Source of the DNA: Anisus vortex
Taxonomy: Eukaryota > Mollusca > Gastropoda > Planorbidae
Assembly: GCA_949126835.1 (NCBI GenBank)
Contig: OX421496.1
Coordinates: 20,849,844-20,913,843, forward strand
Length of the DNA stretch: 64,000 nt
Reading direction: 5' to 3'
The notes beneath the pieces were generated by a model that saw only the letters and a program-made list of their open reading frames with translations, ran no database searches and was not told the origin of the DNA. Positions 24,574-35,050 of the stretch are shown here, in pieces (the stretch's first letter is position 1; every line of letters begins with the position of its first letter). The translations under genes and the position numbers were made by a program.

Positions 24574-25869
24574 ATTTATTACAATAAAGGTCGCCTAACG
24601 ACAAGCCTTCAGTATCGTTTGCAACAACAACCCCCAGTGATCTGTGGCGTCTACATGCATCCACCAAGTCCTGCAGCAGTGGTAGTACGAAGAGTGGAAA
24701 ATACAGTAAAAACAGCTGCAGTCACAACACGGGATCCACCACGAAGAATTGTGCAGGATGCAATCGCCGATGTTAATGAAGAAGTTGCAGCAGCTGTTGG
24801 TTCTTCCCTAATCTACGTCAGATCATCAGACGGAAAAGGAAAGCAACAGATAACAACCCCCCTGCTCCTGCTACTGTTGGAGAACTGTTGATACCCGATC
24901 AACTGAGACAAACAACAGACCAGCGTAGATTACTGCTCTATGACTGTGGGCGTGGAGATGTTAATCGGATGCTTATTTTCAGCACAGATCAGTTTCTTCA
25001 AACCTCGCATGACTCCGAACATTAGATGTGTGGTGGCACATTCAAAGTATCACCAAACCTATTATATGAAGTGAACACTGTGCATGCTTTGATACGGAAC
25101 AATGTGCTTCCCTGCGTTTTTGTTTTTCTCCCAAGTAAGCAACACGTCATATACTATCAAATGTGGACTGAAATCAAATCATTGAAACCTGAACTCGCTC
25201 CAAGAAGTGTACAGATCGACTATGAACTAGCTTCTAAAGCTGCACTCATTGAAGCATTTCCTCAAACGCACATCTACGGCTGTTACTTTCACTTGGGACA
25301 ATCGCTCTGGAGAAAGATTCAGGAAAACGAATTATGTATTATGTAAAAGAAGAAAAAAATTTGGAATGGCATTGAAAATGCTCCTTGCTCTTGTCTTTCA
25401 ACCTGTGGATGAAGTGAGCGATGCCTTTGATGAAATGGTGGCAGTCTACTCCCCAGAAGTAATGCCTTTTGTAAATTACTTCGAAGATAACTACGTGGGG
25501 CGGAGAAACAGACGTGGAGACAGAAGACAGCCATTATTTTCTGTAGATATGTGGAGTGTAAAAGTCCGACAAGATGTAGGACTGCCACGAACTAACAATC
25601 AACTCGAAAGTTGGTACAATGCCTTTCAGGGATCAGCTGAAACTCATCATCCTTCCATCTCCAGATTTATCGAAGCTCTAAGACGGGAGGAAGCCCTTCA
25701 ACGGACAAATCGTACCCAGGTGCTACAAGGCAGAGACCTGACTCAGCGAATAAAAAGATACGTGACAATGAACACAAGAAACACTGCTGTACAGCAACAT
25801 AGAGATCAGTATGATCTTCTGCAATTCCTTCGAGCCCTTGCTCACAATTTAGAAATGAACGTGTCATGA
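24574..25869 (+). pseudogene. Decayed FLYWCH/MULE-type transposase
   Basis: A broken coding sequence in three blocks. Residues GRLTT...HPPSPAAVVVRRVEN look like the tail of a FLYWCH zinc finger and linker. TFKVSPNLLYEVNTVHALI, CVFVFLPSKQ, IDYELASKAAL and GCYFHLGQSLWRKIQE are MULE transposase motifs. FEDNYVGRRNRRG, LPRTNNQLESWYNAFQ and HHPSISRFIEALRREEALQ form the C-terminal part. Breaks: a frameshift near 24822, an in-frame TAG at 25023-25025 where this family usually has Trp, and a frameshift near 25345 in an A-rich run. The usual catalytic Asp of the DGTFKV motif is Gly here. The ending at 25866-25868 looks natural. Terminal repeats were not found. Confidence 0.8.
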
Positions 25870-25894
25870 TTTGACTAATCTTGGTCTTTTTCTA

Positions 25895-26225
25895 TTCTGT
25901 TTTAAATTTTCTTTTTAAATCATATATTCTGTTTTAAATCTTCTTTTTAAATAATGTATTCTGTTTTAAATCTTCTTTTTAAATCATGTATTCTGTTTTA
26001 AATCTTCTTTTTAAATCATGTATTCTGTTTTAAATCTTCTTTTTAAATCATGTATTATGTTTTATATCTTCGTTTTTAAATTATGTAGTCTGTTTTAAAT
26101 ATTCTTTTTTAAATCATGTAGTCTGTTTTGAATTTTCATTTTTAAAACATGTAGTCTGTTTTAAATCATCTTTTTTAAAACATGTATTCTGTTTTAAATC
26201 TTCGTTTTAAATCATGTATGTATTA
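25895..26225. repeat. 32-bp minisatellite after the MULE fragment
   Basis: About ten copies of a unit with TCTGTTTTAAATCTTCTTTT and TAAATCATGTAT. Copies drift more towards the right end. Confidence 0.9.
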
Positions 26226-26284
26226 TGTAGCTAATCCAAATTAAATGTTTTTTTTAATCCATTTCTAACGTTGTTGTTGTATTT

Positions 26285-26405
26285 TAAAACAATCGCTATT
26301 GTGTAAGTCGCTCAAATGACAGTCGATGTTTTGACAGTCGCTGTTTTGAAACAGTCGCTATTTTGAAGTCGCTCAAGTGACAATCGCTGTTTTGACAGTC
26401 GCTAT
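26285..26405. repeat. Short CAGTCGCT(A/G)TTTTGA repeat
   Basis: Five to six degenerate copies of ACAGTCGCTGTTTTG and AAGTCGCTCAAGTG alternate. Confidence 0.7.
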
Positions 26406-26521
26406 TCTGCCCGAATGCCGACTCAGGGACACCTTCAGACCCGGGAAAAAAATCCTAGTCTTCACCAGGATTCGAACCCGGGACCTTCGGTACGCCAGCC
26501 GAACGGCCACTGTGCCCCATA
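26406..26521 (-). repeat. SINE family S, head-only fragment
   Basis: GACTCAGGGACACC, CAGACCCGGGAAAAAAATCC, CACCAGGATTCGAACCCGGG and CACTGTGCCCC match the tRNA-like half of the 61.3 kb SINE. The core and tail are missing. Confidence 0.75.
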
Positions 26522-27320
26522 AATATATAAATAAATAAAAAATTTAAAAATCACATACGGACAAAAAAAAATACAATATTTTTTTTTTGCCATTCAACAA
26601 AACTAACAGTAACATGGCAAAAATGTTGTCTTTGTGTGTTGTACTATTTTTCAGCTTATTTTGTTGTAGACTGATGGTACAATGACGCTTTTAGTGTCTT
26701 GGGTTCATGTTTATTTTCACACTTACAGTTATGGTTTTCTGTTCTAAGTTTCTATTAACTTTTATTAACTTGAATGAAGACACCCATTAAAAAGAAAGCT
26801 GAATATTTATAGGTGGACTGCATTGACAAGAAATAAACAGTTTCGAAAACTAAATAAATCTAAAGAGACCATCAGCAATTATAACAGTGAAAGTCATTAG
26901 GATTTAAACAACTTTTGCTGTTGTTTCGGGTGACGAATGTCGTCTGCAGCCCTTCCTAAAGATACAAAAGCTAAAGAAGAACTGACAAGAATTAGAAAGT
27001 TCAGATCAGAATCAGAATTGCATAAGAAATTGTAATCTTCCAACCTTTAGATGTGCTAGTCTATAGCTAATCGTATTGGAGCTATGTGTCCTATCTCAAA
27101 TAATTGGTAGAAGAATGGGATGGTGTAACTTGTCAATATCACCTTCCGAGATGTAGAAAAAGTATCGGGTTATTATTAAACAGTGTTACCTCAGACTACT
27201 GCGCAGAAAGTGGAAAGGAAGGGTGAATTCAATTATAGCAACTCAAATACAAGAAATTGCATTTTTTCAATTTCAACATAATAAGGAGTATGAGAGACGT
27301 CTCTTGTGTTTAAAGATGGA
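26522..27320. other. Intergenic, nothing recognised
   Basis: AT-rich. No supported feature. Confidence 0.4.
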
Positions 27321-27329
27321 TTATTTATT

Positions 27330-27510
27330 TAGTAGTACTGCTATGAGCTTAAGATTCCTTCTATAGTTCTGCCTAAAGTCAAGATTCATTCAGTAGTTCT
27401 GCCTTGAGCTCAAGATTCATTCAGTAGTTCTGCCTTGAGCTCAAGATTCATTCAGTAGTAATTTATTGAGCTCAAGATTCCTTCTATAGTTCTGACTTGA
27501 GTTTAAGCTC
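27330..27510. repeat. 31-bp tandem repeat
   Basis: About five copies with GAGCTCAAGATTCATTCAG and TAGTTCTGCCTT as landmarks; the first and last copies are diverged (ATTCCTTCTATAGTTCTG). Confidence 0.85.
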
Positions 27511-28012
27511 CAAGAGCGGAAGTCAACATCTGATCCACACAACTTTTGGTCAATAAGCGATTTAAGCTCTATAAAGTATATTTCTGTGCTTAACACGTGC
27601 CATTATGTTAGATTTCGCAAACCAATTTTGAGAAAAAATTATTTTTTTATATAACTTAATTTATATCAGTTGGATATAGATAAGATAATATTACTTTATT
27701 GATCCAAATAAATGGAAATATGACTTGATTACAATGCATGTTTTGCCACATAAGCCGTTCAAGGCGTGTCCCTCACATTAAAATGAGTTCAATAATTAAT
27801 GAATGTATAAAAGCAGACTTGAATCTTTTATATCTTCAATCTGTTTACACTTTTCTGATATCATTGCAAAAACAAACAAAAATGATATTAATAATAAACT
27901 TTCTTGTGTTCTACTGATTGATGAAAAGTAAAAATAACAAACAGCTCAAGATATTCAACAATTTCATATAATTTCAATATAACTTCATTAATTATAAAAT
28001 CTTCATCTCCTA
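27511..28012. other. Intergenic, nothing recognised
   Basis: No supported feature. Confidence 0.4.
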
Positions 28013-28014
28013 GA

Positions 28015-28340
28015 CCAGGATTCGGCAACCTAAGGCAGGCGTGCCAAACTTGGCATGCAGAACGATTTTCAGTGGCACGAGAGAGATCTCCAAGAAGAGT
28101 TTTTAATGCAAGTCAAAACAACACAAGTCAGTATAATTAATTGGTGCTGCATGGCGAACTACACGGGACTCACTCTGGACGTCTACTGTTTTCAGGAATG
28201 TTTGTATACAAAGTTCTCATCATTGGATTTGCGATATGTGATTGAATCTATTGTTAAGATAGTCAATCTTATAGTTTCTCAAGTCTCTTCTTGAAGAAAG
28301 TGATACGGAATGTATGTAAAGTATTGGATAGATTCGTTTT
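28015..28340 (+). mobile_element. DNA-transposon-like fragment (family B)
   Basis: It starts near CCAGGATTCGGCAACC, which resembles hAT termini, followed by TGCCAAACTTGGCATGC. The part from 28062 (TTTTCAGTGGCACGAGAGAG) aligns with 37868-38095, with shared landmarks TTTGTATRC(A/G)AAG and CTCATCATT. No matching right terminus is seen. Confidence 0.5.
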
Positions 28341-28359
28341 TTGAATGGAAGCAATTAAG

Positions 28360-29370
28360 GTGTAAATTGATGAAAAAACAACAACACTTTTCCGGTATTG
28401 AATGAGAAAAACTGACTGTTGAAGACGATGTTTCTGAATGACATGGCGACACATTTCAGTGAGTTTAACTTGCATTTAATTACAAGGCAATGGAAGTGTT
28501 GGATCACTGGAATGGATTTGCACTGAAACTCGAAATATCTTGCAGTGAAATCAATTTCAAAACATGTAACTATTTCCCTTATTTAAGACAAATCAAGATA
28601 GATTAGCGTTTTCAGAAGTACATTCAATGCGGAGTTTTCTAAACAAAGGCAAGACCTTCAAATTCATGGGCTCATGTTCTCATACTTACTCAACTTACTG
28701 GCTTGATCTTACTTACTACAAACTACTTAGATCTTGAACTTTTTATAGTGGAGGCATATTGGCTTTTTTTCATTTTAAACATCCGCAAAATGGGCATTAA
28801 AATGTGACGATTTGCGGGAAAATCTGAAAGGAAGCTGCTTAGGAAAGTCATCTGTTGTCAACTGCAAGGCATTCGCTCTACTTTCAAATTTTGGTATAAT
28901 TTACACTAGTGAACATATTTTATCGCACATGAAAGCTGTTTTAAGCATACCAAGAAGTCACTTAAACTTGACAACTCTAAAGTGACTAAATATTTACCTG
29001 ACAAGAGCATTCAAGGAAAATGTGCTTATTAAAAGTAAAGTACCCTATGAACCAAACTGATCATAGTGAAGCAGCGTTCACCAGTTTCTGTGGCCACGGC
29101 ATACGAGGGGATGTGTGGCCAGCACAATGCCCAGCCGCCTTTACTTTACCCCAACTAGTGTCCCGGGAAAAAATTCTAGCCAGGATTTGAACCCAGAACC
29201 TTCGGATCGCCAGTCGAACGCGCTGCCCACCGTGGCCCATGCTAATTACATTCATTTTATGCTCATCTCTCTTAATTAAACATAAATATAATTATGTCGG
29301 AAACAAATTTATTTGTTTTATTATTGCAATTAATATAACAGGTTTATACACTAGCACTTTTCGAGAGAAA
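28360..29370 (+). mobile_element. Family A fragment, interrupted by a SINE
   Basis: Several blocks align with family A. 28375-28440 matches 36351-36420 (one minisatellite unit). 28795-28985 matches 1745-1915 (TTAGGAAAGTCATCTG, TTTTATCGCACATSAAAGC). 29255-29350 matches 9680-9760 (AATTAAACATAAAT, CAAATTTATTTGT). The SINE at 29032-29239 was inserted into it. Confidence 0.6.
29032..29239 (-). repeat. SINE family S copy with imperfect TSD
   Basis: Contains the core AAGCAGCGTTCACCAGTTTC and GTGGCCACGGCATAC, CCCGGGAAAAAATTC, AGGATTTGAACCCAG and CCAGTCGAACGCGCTG. About 55 bases between core and head are missing relative to the 61.3 kb copy. Flanks TGCTTATTA (29023-29031) and TGCTAATTA (29240-29248) match at 8 of 9 as a target duplication. 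Confidence 0.8.
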
Positions 29371-29394
29371 AAAAAGATGCCGGTACAAGATCTT

Positions 29395-29485
29395 TTGTGG
29401 GCCCCTCCCCCTCCTCTCCCCCCCCCCCGACCCTCCTCTCCCCCTCCCGCCCTCCTCTCCCCCCCTCCCCACCAAACACCTTTTT
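29395..29485. repeat. C-rich simple tract
   Basis: CCCCTCC-type low-complexity DNA bordered on the left by the block shared with 12205-12280. Confidence 0.7.
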
Positions 29486-29985
29486 TTTTCGAACACTAGT
29501 CATATCTTGTATTACATACGTTTGAAAAATCAGGATTCTTTTTCAAAGGTCTGTGGATCATTTTGTGAAACTGCTATAAGCGTTACCATTTACCATTAGA
29601 GTGTAATAATTTCAAGCATACCCTAACAGGTCTATTACAAAAATACATTAATCAAGTACACAGTTCTTAGTTTAAATTGTTGTAGATTTAATTGGTCCTC
29701 CGCTTCAGAATTGATCAGAATTGATCTAATTATTTACAAATATACCAAAATCATTCATCTTTTGAATGCTTACTCTTTGGTGAAAAGAAATAGTAAACAG
29801 AAAATACATCAAAAGGCCTACATGAATGATAAAAAAGACAGAAAGAAGAAAAAGACTAGTTTTATTAACACAGGGCTGCCTTAAATTGTGTGCCTTTTTT
29901 CTTGGCAAAACTACGAATTACCGTGTCAAAGTTTATTTGTCATTCACAATTTACAATTTCTTGTTCTTTTTACTGGCAGTTGTAC
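29486..29985. other. Intergenic, nothing recognised
   Basis: No firm feature. The right end may contain further decayed C-terminal transposase sequence, but no convincing reading was found. Confidence 0.35.
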
Positions 29986-29989
29986 TACT

Positions 29990-30430
29990 GTTCCTAAACT
30001 ATTGTAATTCTATCTGCAGGTGGGCTTCAACATGCTTAGCTTCATTCCATATTGCTTTCCAACTGTTTCGCAAAGCCCCTAGTTGTGCATATTATAAGCT
30101 TTCTATGTTTGCAATTTCCGTATCTATAGTCGCATCACAAGCTTGAATGACTTTGTTGCAGAAGTCATTAGGGATTAGTATACTGTACCACACGACTGAC
30201 ATTATAATGCAAGTGAAAGAACCGACATAACATATACATTTCATGGATTTCGTTTCTGGTTTTCGGAGTAACATTCAGCTTTAACAGGTCTTCTAAAGCC
30301 AACTCAATCCCTGGTAGATGAGCTACAAATTGTTTTACACTTTCAATTCGATCTGACCATATGGTGCTAGAAATGCGATGAAGCTTTGACATTATTTTCC
30401 ACCTCTTGAGGCTGCAACTGAATAATGTGT
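29990..30430 (-). pseudogene. Decayed DUF4371/hAT-like transposase fragment
   Basis: On the minus strand, reading across two breaks: LHRISSTIWSDRIESVK, LPGIELALEDLLKLN, then in another frame VGSFTCIIMSVVWYSIL, NKVIQACDATIDTEIAN, and after a stop, ALRNSWKAIWNEAKHV and EAHLQIELQ. The order (R-x-S-T-x-W-x-R-x-E-S, then a helical segment, then L..LR..W...W.EA) matches the DUF4371 plus hAT C-terminal region of 'zinc finger MYM-type' transposase-like proteins. A frameshift lies near 30235 and a stop near 30108. No DNA-binding N-terminus is visible. Confidence 0.6.
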
Positions 30431-30574
30431 ATTTACATTTGTTTAAAATTATGATTACTTCAACCTCCCCTCGTGGATACAGCACAGGAGATCATTAAAG
30501 TGTAAAAGGATCGACTAACTAGCTTTGACTGCCGTACTAGTGTGTAGCGATATAGAGTATGTAGGCCTACTTAG

Positions 30575-30693
30575 CTAACAGAGAGATAGAGAGAGAGAGA
30601 GAGAGAGAGCGAGCAAGATAAGCGTGAGAGAGAGAGAGAGAGAGAGAGCAAGAAAAGCGTGAGAGAGAGAGAGAGAGAGAGAGCAAGATAAGC

Positions 30694-30724
<31 letters not shown>

Positions 30725-30798
30725 CAAGATAAGCGTGAGAGAGAGAGAGAGAGAGCAAGATAAGCGTGAGAGAGAGAGAGAGAGAGAGCAAGATAAGC

Positions 30799-30829
<31 letters not shown>

Positions 30830-30839
30830 CAAGATAAGC

Positions 30840-30873
<34 letters not shown>

Positions 30874-30884
30874 AAGATAAGCGT

Positions 30885-30921
<37 letters not shown>

Positions 30922-30932
30922 CAAGATAAGCG
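30575..30932. repeat. (GA)n array punctuated by GCAAGATAAGCGT
   Basis: Nine blocks of GA repeats of variable length (about 14-34 bases) are separated by GCAAGATAAGCGT or its variants. Open frames through it (Ser-Leu or Arg-Glu repeats) are artefacts of the repeat. Confidence 0.95.
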
Positions 30933-30984
30933 TCTGTAATAGAAAAAGTGAAACAGCTAAAAGGCTGCTGATTTGATCATAATA

Positions 30985-31222
30985 AATATGGCTCGGTCAT
31001 GTGTTGCGGCATAATAACCTGCCGAAAACAATCCTCCAGGGCACTGTAGAAGGTGGACGTCGGGGAGGCCGGCAGCGGAGATGCTGGTTCGATAATATTA
31101 AATATTGGACAGGGCTGCAGTTGACTCTACTATTGACACCCGCTTGGTAAAAGTTGACAGCTGAGGTGTTCATTCGCTCCCCTCAACGATCACAACGGTC
31201 AAGCGATTGATGATGATGATGT
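30985..31222 (+). mobile_element. LINE 3'-end fragment with (GAT)n tail (family M, copy 1)
   Basis: Reads, with breaks, as the extreme C-terminus of a non-LTR RT: MARSCVAA/GHVLRHNNLPKTIL followed by QGTVEGGRRGGRQRRCW, FDNIKYWTGLQLT. It ends in GATTGATGATGATGATG, a microsatellite-type tail. The same family is at 52737-52995 on the other strand. Heavily 5' truncated. Confidence 0.8.
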
Positions 31223-31351
31223 TTTTCAAAACAAATAACAAAATTTAAATATAGAGTATAGACCAAAATATCTCAAATGTATAGACCTTTTTAGTTTGAC
31301 CCCGGAAAAGGGGCGTGGCCTTGAGACTCACTGACATATATTTCTTTTGGG

Positions 31352-33650
31352 CAGGGTTCCCACTCTTTTTCAGAAAAAAAATTCCTGACTGTTTCCTGAC
31401 TATTTCCTGGCTATAAGAGCAAAATTCCTGGTTAACAAAATGAATTTAAATTTACTATATAACGAGTATAATTCTACTTACATAAAGTCTAAACACAACA
31501 TAAACTGACAATTCAGATTTAATAATGCAACTAAATCTTTTATTTAGTACAGATAATAAACTTTAATCACAAAATTATTAATTTTGTTAAACTTTTATTT
31601 TCTCCTCAATGACACTTGTCATTTCTCCCAATGCTTTTGTTTTGAGAGAAATGTGGAGGGCTTTGCAATAGGTGTGTAGTTTCTGATGTCTTATCTTCAT
31701 TGATAATGACTGGGAAAGACACACAATATGTGTTTTATATTATAAATATAAATAGGCAAATAAGTCTACTTAATAACATAAAAAAGCCAAAATCATGATG
31801 ATATTAGTGATGCTTAGCTCTAAGTCAATATTATCTTGCTAAATATCACTAGAAATGTCTTTAAAGAGAGGCTACTATTAGTATCTCATTTACTAAAAGT
31901 AGGTAACTAATTGAAAAAAATATTATTTTGTAAACCTAGTAACAAAGACAAAAAAGACAATTGGGTCTGACTTAATGATAAAAAAATAATTAAGAGTGAT
32001 CCCCCTTGCTTTATATACATTTCGTACTTTTTAATTAAAAAGCCTTTGCGTCCATTTTTTTAATAAATTAAAAATTATATAATTAGTCCAATTATTTATC
32101 CATATCATGAAAGAGTGTGATTGCAAATACATCAATATTTCCTATTTTTATTTTATGATATGCAGAATCAGTGAATTCGAGGTCACAAACTTCAAAGTCA
32201 AAGACATCAAAACTAAAATCAAACAAACTACTAGGGCCTAAATATAAATACATGTTTAAATTTTGAAACCCCAATCATAGTTAGCCTATAGGCCTACACT
32301 AAAATAAATTTTGAAACCACATTCAAACAACTGTCTAAACAAAATTAGGCATGGACTAGAACTATAGTTTCTTAGCAACAAATTCCGACGCGAAAATCGG
32401 ACATTCACATTAGCCCATTAACTACTACTAGATCTATGGCAAGTGGCAAGCCTATGGCACTTTGGCTACGGTTACTAGGAGATGTTCGTCAATTCATTTT
32501 ATCAGAGCCTTAGCCTAATATTTAAATAAATGACTCTTATATAATATTTAAAACAATTGTGAGCGAAAATTCCAATTTAATGTGTTCTAAATGATAGTAG
32601 GCCTACATTTGCCATAAGATGAACAAAAGATTGAAAACATTCTAAAATAATTTTTTTTCGCGAGACAAAACTAGGTCATCTTTGTCTTAGGCAAAATCGG
32701 CCACTTTATTAACCCAAGTAGGCCTAATTAATTACATAAAGTCTAAAGTCAAGTATATCTTATAAGTTTACAGACATTCCTTCTAGACAGAAGATTATTA
32801 CGTCCACTAGGCCCAAAACTCCTGCTGGGCGACAGGGATCCGTCGGTGGCAGGGATAGAACCCGCGACCTGTCAGTTGGTTTTTGGCTGACATGCCGGTG
32901 AACTAACCGCTGGACCAGCCGGCTTCAAGTATAGGCTAATATATAATGGAAGACTTATAGTAATGGGCGAAGTGTGGGCTTAGGCTTACTAGGACTAAAA
33001 GAAGAATGATTTTGTTTTTGTAAATGGTCAATTGATCAAAATCGTAATGGCTGGATTTAATCTGATATAAAATAAATAGCATTGAGGACGTTGACCCGTC
33101 CTTGACCTTTGATCTTGTATTTTTGGAACTTACGACAGTGGACAGTAGCAGTAAGAATCACTACGAATAGGCCTAGGCCTATGCATTTTTAAATATAAAA
33201 CAAAACAATACAAGATACTTGCCTTAAAGAAAATCAGCAAAGCCAAGTCACAAAATTACCGATAGTAGGCATAAGTGTTAAAAAAACGGCGAGATCGCTA
33301 AAGGATTAAATGAATGATCACAAACAAAAAACGTAAAACAGAGTGAACTAGTATTGTATTCCGACCTCGATATATTTAGGAATAGATTCGCCTATCCCTT
33401 TGTTTTAAATTCTCAGTGTGCATTGGGTGGAAAACACAAAAAACGACGCTAATGATCGAAAAATACACATTCGGCGAGGAAAAACTAGAGTCTATGCATC
33501 TGTGACATTTTTGTTTTGGGTTTTTGTCTTCTTTTTTTTTTCCCGGCTTTTTAGACCTTTTTCCTTTTTAAATCCCGTCTTTTACGGCCGGATAAAATTT
33601 TAGTGAATTCCCGTCTAATTCCCGACTTTCCCGGAAGCGTGGGAACCCTG
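31352..33650. mobile_element. 2.3 kb DNA-transposon-like element (family E)
   Basis: CAGGGTTCCCAC at 31352 is matched by its exact inverse GTGGGAACCCTG ending at 33650. Beyond 12 bases the ends share a loose CTG/TTCCTGACT and TCCCGACTTTCCCGG theme. Flanks are TTTGGG on both sides (31346-31351 and 33651-33656), a partial target duplication; the full 8-mers match only 5 of 8. The inside is AT-rich with no transposase and contains a nested SINE at 32758-32924. Probably a non-autonomous hAT-like element. Confidence 0.6.
32758..32924 (-). repeat. tRNA-derived SINE with LINE-type tail (family T)
   Basis: On the minus strand the head reads GCCGGCTGGTCCAGCGGTTA (A-box region) and GCGGGTTCTATCCCTGCC (B-box region, 32853-32863 for GGGTTCTATCC), as in a tRNA. 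The tail reads GGACGTAATAATCTTCTGTC, AGAAGGAATGTCTGTAA and TTATAAGATA. The tail is the same as the 3' end of LINE family L (11437-11515, 15824-15890). TCAAGTATA occurs at 32749-32757 and 32925-32933, a perfect 9-base target duplication, so this is a complete insertion. It would be transcribed by RNA polymerase III and copied by the LINE's RT. Confidence 0.88.
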
Positions 33651-33656
33651 TTTGGG

Positions 33657-34190
33657 GGCACAAAGATTTTTGTTCCTTCTTTCCATATAGTATTTTACTA
33701 GGTGTTGGGGATTTTTAATGTTATTATAGTTGTTTTTGAACTTTAAACCATAAAAACACATGGAGATCTTAAACTAAGAACCTAGGAAGGGAATTGTTAA
33801 AAAATAACGTTTAGAGCTTCTTTATTTTTTAAAGAAAAAATTTTTTAGACCTGGATTCTATGCTTTGGACCTTAATATTATGGTCGATTCTATCGTGATC
33901 ACTGTGTCATTACTTTTTGTTGAGTTTCTTCAATGAGAATCAATCTAAAAAAAAAATTACGTTTAGAACTAGTTTTGTATCGAAAAAAAAATAATTAGGC
34001 CTATAATGCTTTTATTACTGTAGGCCTAGACTATTCAAGCTATTGCTTAACTTAGCCCTAGACCTAGATCGCTCGTTTTGATTAATAAAAAGGCAAATAT
34101 AATTCTAGATATATTTTATGTTGAATGTTTGATAGAGACAGACGCAAAAAAGAGCCGATGCATCTTCACGAATATAAAAACCATAGCCAT
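33657..34190. other. Intergenic, nothing recognised
   Basis: AT-rich. No supported feature. Confidence 0.4.
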
Positions 34191-34229
34191 AGCAAATATT
34201 ATGTTAAACTTTAAAAAAATATATATTGT

Positions 34230-35050
34230 TCGTAGGAAGAGGCTAATATATATATATATATAGGCCTATGTCGTATAGTCGGGCCTATGACCGTATGTCG
34301 GCGTAGGCCTATGTTTTCCATATTGAATATGATATATTATAGCCTAGATATAGATATATATAGGCCTATTCATATTGAATATTGTGACTTATTGTCATTT
34401 CATTAGTCCTATGCATGAAATATTATTCAATAACAGGCCTATAACTAAAAATTCATGAAGAAAACACGCACCAGTTTGCAAATATCAAATATATAGCATA
34501 GCCTACCTTCATATTCGCTTAATTATTTCATGCAATCGCAATCGGTCAATCAACACTTTTCTATAGTAAATATTTTCAATTGTTTAATAGTTTAAACTGT
34601 TTGAGCTTATAACCTTTAGGCTACTATAATAGGCTAATGTACTAATAGGCTAATAGTAATAGCCTAGGCCTAGAGGCAGGCTAATAATTAGGCCTATTAT
34701 AGTAAACTATATGTGATGGGCCGATTCGATATGCTTTATTATATTAAATAATAGCTATTATAGGCCTATCCTATAAGCCTATAAGCCATAAGCCTATATT
34801 TATAATTTATATAGGCCTTTAGGCTACTTTAGCTTAGCCTATTACGGCCTATAATAGCCTATATAGCCTATAGGCCTACTATAGCCTATAGGCGGCTATA
34901 TAGGCCTATAGCTAGGTCTAGGCCTACTAATATGTTATAATCCCGCTTAACTACTTCTACATACAATATTTTAACGATAAAACTCCAGAACAAGTCAAAC
35001 AATAGCATAGGCCTATGGGACATAGACCTAGGCCTTTTCAGAATCAAACT
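34230..35050. repeat. AGGCCTA/TAGGCCTAT palindrome-rich tract
   Basis: Dozens of TAGGCCTA-type and TATAGCC-type short palindromes are packed into about 800 bases, densest at 34620-34930. Unit spacing is irregular, so this is not an ordinary tandem repeat. The same motif occurs sparsely through the window (for example 5' of 9600, 14940-15010 and 60420-60560). Confidence 0.75.

Noticed and set aside
32853..32924. A functional tRNA gene
   Set aside because: A- and B-box-like segments are present but the cloverleaf is not intact and the sequence continues into a SINE body with TSDs.
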